DNA of 64,000 nucleotides, taken from Prevotella sp. UBA2809 (GTDB lineage Bacteria; Bacteroidota; Bacteroidia; Bacteroidales; Bacteroidaceae). Of this stretch, positions 25,406-32,801 are shown piece by piece (position 1 is the first letter of the stretch; every line of letters starts with the position of its first letter). The notes under the pieces were generated by a model. That model ran no database searches. It saw only the letters and a program-made list of their open reading frames with translations, and had not been told where the DNA came from. The DNA is taken from assembly GCA_002351725.1 (NCBI GenBank), contig DEHD01000034.1, forward strand, positions 111,147-175,146, given 5' to 3'. Both the position numbers and the translations under genes were made by a program.

Positions 25406-26308
25406 TTAATTATTTTCAATTCTAATTGGGATGCGTTTTACCTGCATCTGCTCGTCCTTCTGTTGGTACTTGGTTAACCAGGAGTTGAAATCCTTATAAC
25501 TAAGTGAACTTGGGATAATCAGTTCGTCAGTCAGTTTTTGCTGTCCGACCTTAGCGCTTGTTTTTGCATAGCTGTTAGGTGAAAAGATAACGTAGATGTC
25601 GTTATATTCTTCGTTTCGTCCCTCAGCACATGTGATGGCGAGTTCGTCAACGGCACCTCCTTCAGGGGTAGCTTTCGCTTCAGAGAACAGATAGTATTCC
25701 TTGTCGTGTGTTATAGGGAATGAGCCTTGACCTGAACTCTGATATGGCAACAAGTATAATACCTCGTTGTCAAGGATATTATACATAAACACTGTAAGAT
25801 AACCGTCAGTAGGTGATCTGAAATAAAGGTAGAAGTCATCGCCACTCTTGAAAGTGTCGGCTGCATCTCCCTTTTCAGGGTGACGGCGAAGTGGGAGAGC
25901 TTCGAATTCTACACCGGCTGCGACAAGCTCTCTAGCTTTACCTTTTACGGAAACCTTGAGCAGATCGCGACCTTCGTAGAGTACACGTTCGTACTTGGGC
26001 TCGCTTATATCGCCTAACCACACGCCTTTCACCTGATTGCTGGTCTCTGAGTGAAACGATGTCTTCGAATCACTGTTGTCATTATTTATGACTACAATGT
26101 TGTTGCTTGAATTAATTGAACCGAATGCTTCTTCTATAGCCGCATTTTGGGCTTTTGCAAGCGCAATCTGGCATGCCTGGGCATATGAAACGTTCGAGGG
26201 TATCTCGTAAAGATATGTTGCCTCTACGGTTTTAACTTTACCCTTCTCCTGGGCGCTAACGCATAGTGCCCAGGAGAAAGCGGTGATTAGTATAAGCAGT
26301 TGCTTCAT
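25406..26308 (-). CDS. Secreted DUF4384-domain protein
   Basis: A 300-residue protein with a signal peptide (MKQLLILITAFSWALCVSAQ). Residues ~25-150 look like a FlgT/LPP20-type N domain (AQACQIALAKAQNAAIEEAFG). Residues ~155-270 match DUF4384: FKSGDDFYLYFRSPTDGYLT, then VLYLLPYQSSGQG and DIYVIFSPN. DUF4384 is known to occur fused to caspase-fold peptidases, and a secreted caspase gene lies 14 kb away in this window. The function is unknown; a ligand- or peptide-binding role in the envelope is possible. It overlaps the upstream gene's stop by 1 bp and is followed 12 bp later by the coiled-coil gene. Confidence 0.8.
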   Translation of the reverse strand: MKQLLILITAFSWALCVSAQEKGKVKTVEATYLYEIPSNVSYAQACQIALAKAQNAAIEEAFGSINSSNNIVVINNDNSDSKTSFHSETSNQVKGVWLGDISEPKYERVLYEGRDLLKVSVKGKARELVAAGVEFEALPLRRHPEKGDAADTFKSGDDFYLYFRSPTDGYLTVFMYNILDNEVLYLLPYQSSGQGSFPITHDKEYYLFSEAKATPEGGAVDELAITCAEGRNEEYNDIYVIFSPNSYAKTSAKVGQQKLTDELIIPSSLSYKDFNSWLTKYQQKDEQMQVKRIPIRIENN

Positions 26309-26928
26309 TAGTTCTGACTCTTTACTCTTTCTACATCCTTAAGAAGATTGTCTCTACGAGCCTGCTGGATAGCAGCCTTAGCGAGCTTGCTAACGGTGTC
26401 GGCTGAGATAGCGCAACGAATAAGCACCTCTACATTACCATTAGCCAATTTGCGTGAACACTCCATCAGTGTTTTTGGACGATTCAGCTGCTGGTCGATG
26501 CTGCGGCCCTGCTGACTTACAATGGTCTTAGCGATTGACTCTGCTTCGTCGGCTCCGTACTGCTCGTTAGCAAGATCCTGTTCGATGGTAGATGTCATGT
26601 CGGTTCTCAGTTTCTGAGCTATTTCGCCCTTGGCAACGGTGATAGCTTGAGTTCTGGCTGCATCGTATACACTACCGGTGCTACGACCTTCGCCAACAAT
26701 CCAAACCTCATATCCCATTGCATCAACTTCTGACTGTGCAGAGAATGCTCTGGTGAGTTGAACCTCGAGAGGAAGCTGTCCTGGATTTACCTTCCAGCCA
26801 TCGGCCTTGAACTCCTTCAGCTGCTTCTTCAGCAACTTCTGATTAGCTTTACTCAGTTCCTGAGCATCTACACTTGCTGAAACAGCAAACAGCATGAATA
26901 ATGCTGCGAAAAACTTAATAGCTTTCAT
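26308..26928 (-). CDS. Secreted LPP20/FlgT-like protein
   Basis: A 206-residue protein with a signal peptide (MKAIKFFAALFMLFAVSASVDAQ). The mature part contains DAARTQAITVAKGEIAQKLR, typical of the LPP20-like fold, in which a long helix packs on a small sheet. No lipobox is present, so it is periplasmic rather than a lipoprotein. It is the first gene of the five-gene minus-strand operon and is closely linked (1-bp overlap) with the DUF4384 gene, whose N-terminal domain is related in kind. The role is unknown. Confidence 0.75.
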   Translation of the reverse strand: MKAIKFFAALFMLFAVSASVDAQELSKANQKLLKKQLKEFKADGWKVNPGQLPLEVQLTRAFSAQSEVDAMGYEVWIVGEGRSTGSVYDAARTQAITVAKGEIAQKLRTDMTSTIEQDLANEQYGADEAESIAKTIVSQQGRSIDQQLNRPKTLMECSRKLANGNVEVLIRCAISADTVSKLAKAAIQQARRDNLLKDVERVKSQN

Positions 26929-27005
26929 AATTTTGAATTGATTAAATTGTTAATAAATGATTTATCTCGTCTCGTAAATTTATATTTTAGGGCATTATAC
27001 GTTGG

Positions 27006-27013
27006 CAAAGATA
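27006..27013 (-). promoter_or_regulatory. -7 promoter box of the CHASE2/DUF4384 operon
   Basis: TATCTTTG on the minus strand, 77 bp before the first ATG (26928), giving a leader of about 70 nt. Confidence 0.6.
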
Positions 27014-27108
27014 TGGAAAATAATCGAAACTTCCAAATTATTTGTCTTTTTTTTCAGTTTGAAGTTAAAAAACGTTATCGAAAAGTGCGAGTATTCAACT
27101 AAAGTTGT

Positions 27109-27116
27109 TACCTTTG
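27109..27116 (+). promoter_or_regulatory. -7 promoter box of the HlyIII-family gene
   Basis: TACCTTTG, 21 bp before the ATG at 27138. Confidence 0.65.
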
Positions 27117-27137
27117 CATCGCCATTAATGGCAGAGT

Positions 27138-27785
27138 ATGATACGATATACGAAAAAAGAAGAGATTTGGAATGCGGCATCCCATGGAGGAGGAATCCTG
27201 ATGGGAGTTGTTTTTGGTGTAATCTTCCTTGTGTGGTGTTTCCAGGCAGAGAATGATTGGGCCAGGGTTGGCGTAATCCTGTATCTGTTCGGAATGTTAG
27301 GCTCTTATCTGGCTTCTACGCTTTATCATTCGATGAAGCATCATTCAAAGTGGAAGGAACGGCTTCGCAAGTGGGATCATGCTGCAATCTATTGGCATAT
27401 AGCTGGCTCATATTCGCCACTAACACTGATTGCTCTTCGCGAACAGGGATATTGGGGGTGGAGTTTGTTCTGCTTTGTATGGGCATGCGCTATAGCTGGT
27501 ACGATAATCAGTTTTATAAAACTCAAAGAGCATTCTAATGTCGAAACGTTCTGTTTTATAGGCATGGGGCTGAGTGTGCTTGTAGCCTTCAAACCACTTA
27601 TTGATTCTGTATCGACAGCGGCGGTAACATGGATCATTGCTGAGGGTGTGAGCTATATCACAGGAGCGGTTTTTTATTCTTTGAATAAGACCAAATATAT
27701 GCATTCGGTATTTCATTTTTTTGTTCTTGCAGGTAGTGTTTGTCACATTATTGCCGTGTGGGATGTTTTGATGGAGTACTTATAA
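27138..27785 (+). CDS. HlyIII/PAQR-family seven-helix membrane protein
   Basis: 215 residues with seven predicted membrane helices. The conserved metal-binding and family residues are visible: EEIWNAASHGGG at the start, STLYHS after the second helix, DHAAIYWHIAGSYSP in the middle, and HSVFHFFVLAGSVCH near the end. These His, Ser and Asp residues form the zinc site of PAQR/HlyIII hydrolase-like proteins. Despite the name haemolysin III, most members are housekeeping membrane proteins, and ceramidase-like hydrolase activity has been proposed for the superfamily. It stands alone, with its own promoter, ahead of the CoA-transferase gene. Confidence 0.92.
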   Translation: MIRYTKKEEIWNAASHGGGILMGVVFGVIFLVWCFQAENDWARVGVILYLFGMLGSYLASTLYHSMKHHSKWKERLRKWDHAAIYWHIAGSYSPLTLIALREQGYWGWSLFCFVWACAIAGTIISFIKLKEHSNVETFCFIGMGLSVLVAFKPLIDSVSTAAVTWIIAEGVSYITGAVFYSLNKTKYMHSVFHFFVLAGSVCHIIAVWDVLMEYL

Positions 27786-27831
27786 TGGTTAAAAGTTAGG
27801 GTTTTTTCTTGGTTGTTTCGATTAAAATTAG

Positions 27832-27839
27832 TAATTTTG
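27832..27839 (+). promoter_or_regulatory. -7 promoter box of the CoA-transferase gene
   Basis: TAATTTTG, 28 bp before the ATG at 27868. Confidence 0.65.
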
Positions 27840-27867
27840 CAGCCGAATTTGCAAATTTAGATCTATT

Positions 27868-29373
27868 ATGGCGTTTACACGTATGACTGCTGCCGAGGCT
27901 GCAGCACTGATTAAGAATGGCGATAATATCGCTATGAGTGGCTTTACACCTGCTGGTGTGGCTAAGGCAACAACTAAGGAGTTAGCTAAGATTGCTGTGG
28001 CAGAACACGAGGCAGGTCGCGAGTTTAAGGTGGGTATTTTTACGGGTGCATCTACAGGACAGAGTACTGATGGTGATCTGGCTAACGCTCAGGCTATTAA
28101 GTACCGTGCTCCTTACACAACCAATCCCGATTTCCGTAAGCATGTAAACATGGGCGAGATTCCTTATAATGACCTGCACTTGAGTCATATGGCTCAGGAG
28201 TTGCGTTATGGTTTCTATGGCGATGTTGACTGGGCTATCCTCGAGGTGTGTGACATCGAAGAGGTTGGCAACGACTATCATGTTTATCTTACTGCTGCCG
28301 GTGGTATCTCGCCTACAGCTGCCCGTTTGGCAAAGAAGGTTATCCTGGAGCTGAACTCGTTCCACAATCCAAACGCCAAGTTCATTCACGACGTATACGA
28401 GCCATTAGATCCTCCTTACCGCAAGGCTATACCCATCGAGCACGTTAGCGACCGCATCGGTAAGCCATACGTAAGCATTCCAAAGGACAAAGTTGTTGGA
28501 GTTGTAGAGTGCAATATCCCTGATGAGGCTCGTGCCTTTAAGGATAGCGACCCTGTTACCGATAAAATCGGTTTCCTTACAGCAGAGTTCCTGGTGGAGG
28601 AAATGCATAAGGGACGTATTCCTAAGGAGTTCCTGCCATTGCAGAGTGGTGTAGGTTCTACTGCCAATGCAATCTTGGGTGCTCTGGGTGAGGATAAGCA
28701 TGTGCCCAACTTCAATATCTATACCGAGGTGATTCAGAACTCGGTTATCGAGATGATGCTTAATGGTCGTGTGAAAGACGCATCGGCCTGCTCGCTGACA
28801 GTGTCAAACGACTGTCTGATGCAGGTTTACGACAATATGGATTATATGAAACAGCACCTAACTCTGCGTCAGAGCGAGATTAGTAACTCGCCTGAGATTA
28901 TTCGCCGATTGGGTGTTATCGCAATTAATACAGCCATTGAGGCTGACCTTTACGGAAACGTAAATTCAACCCACATTAGCGGAACTAAGATGATGAATGG
29001 TATTGGTGGTAGCGGTGACTTTATCCGTAATGCTTACCTCAGTATCTTCACTTGTCCTTCGGTAGCTAAGGGTGGTGTAATCAGTTCTATTGTACCTTTT
29101 GTAAGTCATCAGGATTCTTCAGAACACGATGTAAACATCATCGTTACAGAGCAGGGTGTTGCCGATCTTCGTGGCAAGAGTCCAGCTCAGCGTGCAGAAT
29201 TAATTATTGAAAAGTGTGCACATCCTGATTATAAGCAGTTGCTTTGGGATTACCTTAAGATTTCAAAGATGGGACAGACCCGCCACAACCTGACTGCTGC
29301 ATTTGCCATGCATGACACACTGGCTCGTAAGGGCGATATGAAGCTGACTGACTTTTCTGAATACGTAAAATAA
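27868..29373 (+). CDS. Acetyl-CoA hydrolase/transferase (succinyl-CoA:acetate CoA-transferase type)
   Basis: A 501-residue class I CoA-transferase. The N-terminal half has NIAMSGFTPAGVAKA. The catalytic glutamate is Glu287 in IYTEVIQNS, the residue that forms the covalent CoA thioester in this family. The C-terminal half has ISGTKMMNGIGGSGDF and IVTEQGVADLRGKSP. Such enzymes move CoA between succinate, acetate or propionate in the cytoplasm, which fits succinate/acetate-producing Prevotella. The exact substrate pair cannot be read from sequence alone. It is followed after 19 bp by a SpoIIE-phosphatase gene, an unexpected partner. Confidence 0.93.
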   Translation: MAFTRMTAAEAAALIKNGDNIAMSGFTPAGVAKATTKELAKIAVAEHEAGREFKVGIFTGASTGQSTDGDLANAQAIKYRAPYTTNPDFRKHVNMGEIPYNDLHLSHMAQELRYGFYGDVDWAILEVCDIEEVGNDYHVYLTAAGGISPTAARLAKKVILELNSFHNPNAKFIHDVYEPLDPPYRKAIPIEHVSDRIGKPYVSIPKDKVVGVVECNIPDEARAFKDSDPVTDKIGFLTAEFLVEEMHKGRIPKEFLPLQSGVGSTANAILGALGEDKHVPNFNIYTEVIQNSVIEMMLNGRVKDASACSLTVSNDCLMQVYDNMDYMKQHLTLRQSEISNSPEIIRRLGVIAINTAIEADLYGNVNSTHISGTKMMNGIGGSGDFIRNAYLSIFTCPSVAKGGVISSIVPFVSHQDSSEHDVNIIVTEQGVADLRGKSPAQRAELIIEKCAHPDYKQLLWDYLKISKMGQTRHNLTAAFAMHDTLARKGDMKLTDFSEYVK

Positions 29374-29392
29374 AAAGGATAAAAAGGATAAA

Positions 29393-31492
29393 ATGAAACA
29401 ACTGAAACAATGGTCTGTTGGTGCAGCCCTTCTATTGGTGGCTATATTCGTTTACTCTTGTGGAGGCGACAATAAAGGCACTGGAAATAGTGAGGGTAAA
29501 ATCTCTACAAAAGACTCAATTAAGGCGAGTCGTATTGATAGCATCATTATTGCAGCCGACAATGCAAAAGACTACGACCGTAAGTTCTTCCTGGCTGATA
29601 GTTTGGAGAAGTCAGGAGACATTAGTTCGGTCAGAGCCAACTTCTTGCGTGGATCTGCTCTTAATAGCCAAAAGCAGAAAGCTGCTGCTGAGGTGTATTA
29701 TAAGAAAGCGCTTGAAGTTGAAGAACTAGACGACAAAGATGTTACCTATTACAGTCGTTCGGCCCGTACGCTGGCCCAGATGTACTCTGTAAAGAATGAC
29801 TATGAGGCTACTCTGCGAGTTGCAACTCCGGCGGTAGAGAAGCTTGAGGGTAATGCGAAGGCACAATCGCGCGACTTGGCTGTACTCTATTACACTATCG
29901 GTTCGGCCGAAATGTATTTGGGTAACGAGAAGGAAGCATCGAAAAGTTATGAAAATGCCTACTGGCATTATAATAACTCTATCTCTATGAAGGACACTAA
30001 TGGCTCGCGCATACGATCGGCCATCACTGGTGTTAACAACATTACGGTGGCATGTCTTAATACCCAGCATTACAAGGAAGGTAAGAAGTGGAATGATCGT
30101 ACAGACTCAATTCTTTATGTTTATCGTCTTCGTCCTGATGCCGATACTGAGTTCTGTGACCACTATCGCGCGCGTATACGTTTATTTAATGCACTTACAT
30201 CTTATGCAGCAGGTAATCATGCAGCTGCCGATCAGGCATTCGAGGGATTCCTGACTACCGACTATGCTAAGACAGAGCAGGGAAAGTTGGATGCAAACGA
30301 CTATCTGATGATGGCTCATCGCTATGAAGAAGCTTCGAAGAACTTCCGTACCCTTGATCACTGGATAGAATTGCGTGATATGAAGTTGACACTTGATAAC
30401 ATTTCGCTTTATCTTGTGCCAAAGTTCAAGGCTAACTATGGCTCTGGACATAAGGATTCAGCTCTTTATGTAGCTAATCAGATATGTGCAGCTTATGATT
30501 CTGCCCTTGTATGGTCTAAACGCGATGATACAGCCGAGATGGCAACCATCTATGAAACCAATAAGAAGGAAGAAGAACTGGCTCGCAGTCAGTGGGAGGT
30601 TGAGAAGCGTGAGCATGAGATAGCCCGTCAGCGCCTTATCGGCCTTATTGTTGGTGTCTTGTTGCTGGTTGGATTCTTCGGATTCTACGTTGTTCACAAT
30701 CGTCGAGCTCTGAAACTATTGCAGTCGGCCTACGGTCAGCTTGAGGAAGCTACAACAGCTCGAGAGCGTATCGAGAGTGAGCTCCGTATTGCTCGCGACA
30801 TCCAGATGTCAATGATTCCTGCCGGAAATCTTGAGAGCGAGGGCCTTGATCTCTTTGCATCGATGACTCCTGCAAAGGAGGTAGGCGGTGACCTCTACGA
30901 TTACTTTATGGAGAAGAATCACCTGTACTTTGCTATCGGCGACGTGTCGGGTAAGGGCGTTCCTGCTTCGCTCTTCATGGCTCAGGTAATCCGCTTGTTC
31001 CGTGCCATGGCAAAGCATCACTATACACCTGCTGAGATTTGTAGCCGTATTAACGACGAGCTTACCGAGAATAACGAGAATGGTATGTTTATTACCATGT
31101 TTATTGGCTTGGTAGACCTTACTACAGGACGTCTCGACTTCTGTAATGCAGGTCATAATCCTCCAGTTCTTGGTGGTGATGCCGATGGTGGAAACTTCCT
31201 TCAGATGATTCCAAATGCTCCAATTGGATTGTGGCAAGGACTTGAGTATGAGGGAGAATTTATCGAGAGCATCAAGGGTAAACCACTCTTTATTTATACC
31301 GATGGTTTGAATGAGGCCGAGAATCCTCAGTTAGAGCGATTCGGTGATGAGCACATGCTTGAGGTTCTGCGTGAGACCAGATTTACTAATGCAATGCAGG
31401 TAGTAGAGATGCTTAAGCGTCAGGTAGAAGAGCATCGTGCAGGAGCCGATCCAAACGATGACCTGACAATGATGTGCTTGAAGGTCGGATAG
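29393..31492 (+). CDS. TPR-type sensor with one membrane helix and a PP2C/SpoIIE phosphatase domain
   Basis: 699 residues. The N-terminus (VAIFVYSCGGD) looks like a lipobox or a signal anchor. Residues ~40-400 are helical TPR-like repeats outside the cytoplasm. A membrane helix lies near 418-438 (LIGLIVGVLLLVGFFGFYVV), then a coiled coil, then the phosphatase with SELRIARDIQMSMIP, EVGGDLYDYF, IGDVSGKGVPASLF, YTDGLNEAE and the metal-binding DPNDDLTMM. All metal aspartates appear intact, so it should be active, like RsbU/RsbP that act on anti-anti-sigma factors. No anti-sigma genes are adjacent. It has no promoter of its own in the 19-bp gap and is likely co-transcribed with the CoA-transferase gene. 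Confidence 0.9.
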   Translation: MKQLKQWSVGAALLLVAIFVYSCGGDNKGTGNSEGKISTKDSIKASRIDSIIIAADNAKDYDRKFFLADSLEKSGDISSVRANFLRGSALNSQKQKAAAEVYYKKALEVEELDDKDVTYYSRSARTLAQMYSVKNDYEATLRVATPAVEKLEGNAKAQSRDLAVLYYTIGSAEMYLGNEKEASKSYENAYWHYNNSISMKDTNGSRIRSAITGVNNITVACLNTQHYKEGKKWNDRTDSILYVYRLRPDADTEFCDHYRARIRLFNALTSYAAGNHAAADQAFEGFLTTDYAKTEQGKLDANDYLMMAHRYEEASKNFRTLDHWIELRDMKLTLDNISLYLVPKFKANYGSGHKDSALYVANQICAAYDSALVWSKRDDTAEMATIYETNKKEEELARSQWEVEKREHEIARQRLIGLIVGVLLLVGFFGFYVVHNRRALKLLQSAYGQLEEATTARERIESELRIARDIQMSMIPAGNLESEGLDLFASMTPAKEVGGDLYDYFMEKNHLYFAIGDVSGKGVPASLFMAQVIRLFRAMAKHHYTPAEICSRINDELTENNENGMFITMFIGLVDLTTGRLDFCNAGHNPPVLGGDADGGNFLQMIPNAPIGLWQGLEYEGEFIESIKGKPLFIYTDGLNEAENPQLERFGDEHMLEVLRETRFTNAMQVVEMLKRQVEEHRAGADPNDDLTMMCLKVG

Positions 31493-31517
31493 TATTTTAT
31501 TAAACAAAATATAGCAA

Positions 31518-31549
31518 ATATACCGCAACGCGTTGCGGTATATTTTTTG
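31518..31549 (+). terminator. Intrinsic terminator after the SpoIIE gene
   Basis: A perfect palindrome with 13-bp arms (ATATACCGCAACG and CGTTGCGGTATAT) followed by TTTTTTG. Confidence 0.85.
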
Positions 31550-31686
31550 TTTGTTGCGTATACAACTTTGAAGAATAATGTGTTAATTTGCGTAACCAAT
31601 GCAACACAATACATTATATAGTAGCACACGATGTTGCCACCGGCTTGTGAAAGTCGGTGGTAATATCAATGCATAATACGCAATGC

Positions 31687-31696
31687 GTTGCGCAAC
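31687..31696. promoter_or_regulatory. Candidate operator for the adjacent LacI-type regulator
   Basis: GTTGCGCAAC is a perfect 10-bp palindrome with a central CG, as LacI-family operators have. GTTGCG half-sites recur at 31553 and 31709. It lies 42 bp before the -7 box of the regulator gene, suggesting autoregulation. Confidence 0.45.
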
Positions 31697-31737
31697 ATTT
31701 TCATTGTTGTTGCGTTTACTATTTGAGTAGAATTTCG

Positions 31738-31745
31738 TATTTTTG
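31738..31745 (+). promoter_or_regulatory. -7 promoter box of the LacI/GH9/TonB-receptor operon
   Basis: TATTTTTG, 33 bp before the ATG at 31779. Confidence 0.65.
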
Positions 31746-31778
31746 TAGCACATATAATAACTAGATTTATATACAGAG

Positions 31779-32777
31779 ATGAAAAGAGTATCACAGCGTG
31801 AGATTGCCAACCTACTTGGAGTAAATGTTTCAACTGTATCTCGTGCATTACGAGGTCTTGAGGGAGTGAGTTCTGAACTACGTCAACAGGTTCTTGCCCT
31901 GGCAAAGGAAAAGGGATATCGCCCAAATCCTTTTGCCGTTAGCCTTCGTTATGACACTACACGTACCATTGGAGTAATAGTTCCAGATATCTCGTTCAAT
32001 CACTTTGCCCATATTGTTAAACGTATTGAGGCCGAGGCGCGAAAAGAAGGATATATGTGCATAATAACCGACTCTGACGACAAATACGAAAACGAGAAGA
32101 ACTGTCTTGAGCTGCTTATTAATATGCATGTCGAAGGTATTATCATCTGTCCTTCACAAGAGACAAACGATTTTTCCCATATACAGCGATTAAAGAAAGT
32201 CCATATCCCAGTGGTGTTGTTCGATCGCGATGCTGATATTGATATATCTTCGGTGGTAATCAATGATGCCGATTCGGCTCATCAGGCAACGAAGACCCTT
32301 ATTGATGGTGGAGCAAAGCGAATTGCTTTCCTGGGTGGACCTAACAGAATAAAGCAGACCGCTGAGCGCAAGCATGGATATATAGAGGCTTTGCGTGAGA
32401 GTAATTTGCCGATTAATAAAGATTTGGTTAAGTGTAGTTACATTAGCTATAATTCCGGACTTACCGACACGCTCGAGTTATTGGATTTGCCAGAACCACC
32501 CGATGCTATTATTGTCACTCACGGACTACTTGTCGGATCTGCCATGAAAGCTATTGACAGTCGTGGATTACGTATTCCTGAGGATGTTGCTCTTATTGGA
32601 TATATGAGCGATTGGGTATCGGATGTTATGTCGCCTCGTATGTCGTTTATTAAACAGAATCAACGTGAAATGGGTACGAAGGCATTTAAATTGCTGTTTG
32701 ACCAACTGAATGGCGATACCTGTGTGCAGCACGTGATTGTTAAGGCTCGATTAGAACTAAGAGATAGTACACGATAA
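31779..32777 (+). CDS. LacI-family transcriptional regulator
   Basis: 332 residues. The N-terminal helix-turn-helix is typical (VSQREIANLLGVNVSTVSRALRG, about residues 4-26) and is followed by the hinge and a periplasmic-binding-protein-like ligand domain (TIGVIVPDISFNHFAHIVKR; VVLFDRD; GAKRIAFLGGP). It should bind DNA as a dimer and release or bind in response to a sugar. It begins the operon with a GH9 glucanase gene 24 bp downstream, so a beta-glucan oligosaccharide such as cellobiose is a plausible inducer, but that is inference. Palindromic GTTGCG sites upstream suggest it controls itself. Confidence 0.93.
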   Translation: MKRVSQREIANLLGVNVSTVSRALRGLEGVSSELRQQVLALAKEKGYRPNPFAVSLRYDTTRTIGVIVPDISFNHFAHIVKRIEAEARKEGYMCIITDSDDKYENEKNCLELLINMHVEGIIICPSQETNDFSHIQRLKKVHIPVVLFDRDADIDISSVVINDADSAHQATKTLIDGGAKRIAFLGGPNRIKQTAERKHGYIEALRESNLPINKDLVKCSYISYNSGLTDTLELLDLPEPPDAIIVTHGLLVGSAMKAIDSRGLRIPEDVALIGYMSDWVSDVMSPRMSFIKQNQREMGTKAFKLLFDQLNGDTCVQHVIVKARLELRDSTR

Positions 32778-32801
32778 TAAACAATTATAACAACTGGACT
32801 T

